A stretch of 64,000 nt of DNA. Source: Rhodococcoides corynebacterioides NBRC 14404. Its GTDB lineage: Bacteria > Actinomycetota > Actinomycetes > Mycobacteriales > Mycobacteriaceae. The translations under genes were made by a program, and so were the position numbers. The stretch is from contig NZ_BCWV01000003.1 of the NCBI RefSeq assembly GCF_001894765.1, forward strand, positions 434,001 through 498,000. Reading direction: 5' to 3'. Below are positions 62,851 to 64,000 of the stretch, piece by piece. The first letter of the stretch is position 1, and every line of letters starts with the position of its first letter. The notes below the pieces were generated by a model. That model searched no databases. It saw only the letters and a list, made by a program, of their open reading frames with translations, and was not told where the DNA came from.

Positions 62851-64000
62851 TCAGTGCCCGAACAGCAGATCCGACGCCGTGTAGATGGCCAGTCCGGCGA
62901 GCGACCCGACGACCGTGCCGTTGATACGGATGAACTGCAGATCCCGCCCGACCTGGAGTTCGATCTTCCGCGAGGCCTCGTCGGCGTCCCACCGCGCGAC
63001 CGTGTCGGTGATGACGGTGGTGATCTCGTCGGTGTAGTTCTCGACGATGTAGCGGACCCCGGCGAGCAACCACCCGTCGACCTTCTCCCGGAGGGCGGTG
63101 TCGTCCCGCAACCGGAGCCCGAACTTCTGCACGTTCTGCGCGATGGTCGCGCGCAACGTGCTGTTCGGATCGTCGACCGAGTCCACGATGAGCCGTTTGG
63201 CCACCTTCCACGACGCCGCCGCCAGCCCGGTGACCTCGTCGCGGCCCATGATCTCGGACTTCACGGCCTCCGCCTTGGCGATGGTCTCCGGATCGTGCTG
63301 CAGGTCGTTCGCGAAATCGACGAGGAACTTGTCCGCCGCGAGACGCAGCTCGTGCTGCGGGTTCGAGCGCACCTTCCACGTGAAGTCGACCAGCTCGCGG
63401 TGGATGCGCTCGCCGAGCAGGACGTCGACGAACTTCGGTGACCACGACGGTGAGTCCCGGCTGACGATCCGGTCGATCGTCGGCAGGCTGTTCTGCGCCC
63501 ACTCGTGCGCACGCTCGGCCAGCAGGTCGATGAGCGGCTTCTGCCGGTTCTCCTCGAGCAGCGAGGTCAGGACCCGACCGATCGGCGGGCCCCACTGCGG
63601 ATCGCCGAGTCGCTTGACGATGGTGTTGTCGATGACCTGCTGGATGTCCTCGTCGTCGAGCACGTCGAGGACACCGCGCAGCACGGTGGCCGTCTCCTCG
63701 GCGACGCGCTCGGCGTTCCTCTGCTCGGCCAGCCAGGTCCCGAGTCGGAGCGGCACCCGCGCGGCCTGCACCTTCTGCGACACCACGTCGACGGCGAGGA
63801 AGTTGGTGCCCACGAAGGAGCCGAGGCTCGCGCCCAGCTGGTCCTTCTTGCGCTTGATGATCGCCGTGTGCGGGATCGGCAGCGCGAGCGGATGCCGGAA
63901 CAGGGCGGTCACCGCGAACCAGTCCGCCAGGGCGCCCACCATGCCCGCCTCGGAGGCGGCGCGCACGTACCCCACCCAGTCGCCGGCGCCGCGACTCTCC
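62851..64000 (-). CDS. DUF445 family membrane protein (5' end beyond window)
   Basis: The frame is open to the window edge, so the true start lies outside; at least 382 residues are visible. Conserved DUF445 parts are EAGMVGALADWFAVTALFRHPL, IPHTAIIKRKKDQLGASLGSFVGTNFL and a C-terminal helix RINGTVVGSLAGLAIYTASDLLF. A membrane segment at each end frames a long cytosolic helical body. The family function is unknown. It matches Rv0473 upstream of the XRE-hbhA genes. Confidence 0.9.
   Translation of the reverse strand, partial: ESRGAGDWVGYVRAASEAGMVGALADWFAVTALFRHPLALPIPHTAIIKRKKDQLGASLGSFVGTNFLAVDVVSQKVQAARVPLRLGTWLAEQRNAERVAEETATVLRGVLDVLDDEDIQQVIDNTIVKRLGDPQWGPPIGRVLTSLLEENRQKPLIDLLAERAHEWAQNSLPTIDRIVSRDSPSWSPKFVDVLLGERIHRELVDFTWKVRSNPQHELRLAADKFLVDFANDLQHDPETIAKAEAVKSEIMGRDEVTGLAAASWKVAKRLIVDSVDDPNSTLRATIAQNVQKFGLRLRDDTALREKVDGWLLAGVRYIVENYTDEITTVITDTVARWDADEASRKIELQVGRDLQFIRINGTVVGSLAGLAIYTASDLLFGH

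Noticed and set aside
1-64000. tRNA, rRNA or insertion sequence
   Set aside because: No cloverleaf, rRNA segment, transposase or flanking inverted repeat with target duplication was seen on reading both strands; a tRNAscan or Rfam search would be decisive.

Overview
The window is high-GC actinobacterial DNA, very probably from the Mycobacteriales (a Rhodococcus-like Nocardiaceae member). The evidence is the gene set: a mycothiol glycosyltransferase (mshA), HbhA, BldC, a SenX3-RegX3 pair, a DUF222/HNH '13E12-type' protein and an L,D-transpeptidase lipoprotein. From recalled family knowledge, the order of core genes matches the Mycobacterium tuberculosis Rv0473-Rv0530 interval read in reverse. 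About fifteen to twenty extra genes are interspersed in that backbone.

Layout. 1-5.3 kb: tail of an aminopeptidase N, a DUF222/HNH protein with an SOS-box-like site, DUF4229 and BldC-like genes, and a ParA-like ATPase. 5.3-11.5 kb: a tightly overlapping minus-strand run, hemL - phosphatase - tlpA - ccdA - resB - ccsA, for tetrapyrrole entry and system II cytochrome c maturation. 11.5-16.8 kb: GNAT, acyl-CoA oxidase-like protein, CsoR with its palindrome, and small membrane proteins. 16.8-23.2 kb: rex-hemA-hemC-hemD-hemB, with a glutaredoxin upstream. 23.3-28.9 kb: SerB-like phosphatase, carotenoid desaturase, and an SDR-PlsC-phenolic acid decarboxylase operon. 29-37.7 kb: excisionase-like HTH, proC, the ppx operon, an Rv0495c-like gene, and gpmA-senX3-regX3. 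37.8-50.9 kb: carboxylesterase, 4-coumarate-CoA-ligase-like FadD, mshA-ybjN, hydrolase, orphan AlkB, ROK regulator, TauD-like dioxygenase, SDR, L,D-transpeptidase, murB. 51-64 kb: MBL-Rieske fusion, two DUF2505 genes, methyltransferase, AbiEi-like protein, DUF2993, deoC, purU, hydrolase, degenerate sensor kinase, mntH, DUF2516, hbhA with its XRE regulator, and a DUF445 protein that runs off the window end.

How the genes work together. Haem synthesis (hemL, A, C, D, B) sits with cytochrome c assembly, and a Rex NADH sensor heads the hemA operon, so respiratory redox state can set haem supply. Cell-envelope and redox functions (mshA, murB, L,D-transpeptidase, HbhA, PlsC) form the backbone. The interspersed genes are mainly catabolic: alkane hydroxylase, acyl-CoA oxidase, hydroxycinnamate CoA ligase, hydroxycinnamate decarboxylase, esterase, TauD. 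This would suit a soil or plant-associated lifestyle, which is an inference.

Regulation. Many genes carry a TANNNT box 6-8 bases before the start codon and no Shine-Dalgarno sequence, so leaderless initiation looks common. Strong palindromes lie at csoR, the XRE/hbhA promoter and the fadD-esterase gap. No tRNA, rRNA, CRISPR array, insertion sequence or prophage was seen, and no gene-free stretch exceeds 300 bases (the longest is 46698-46954).
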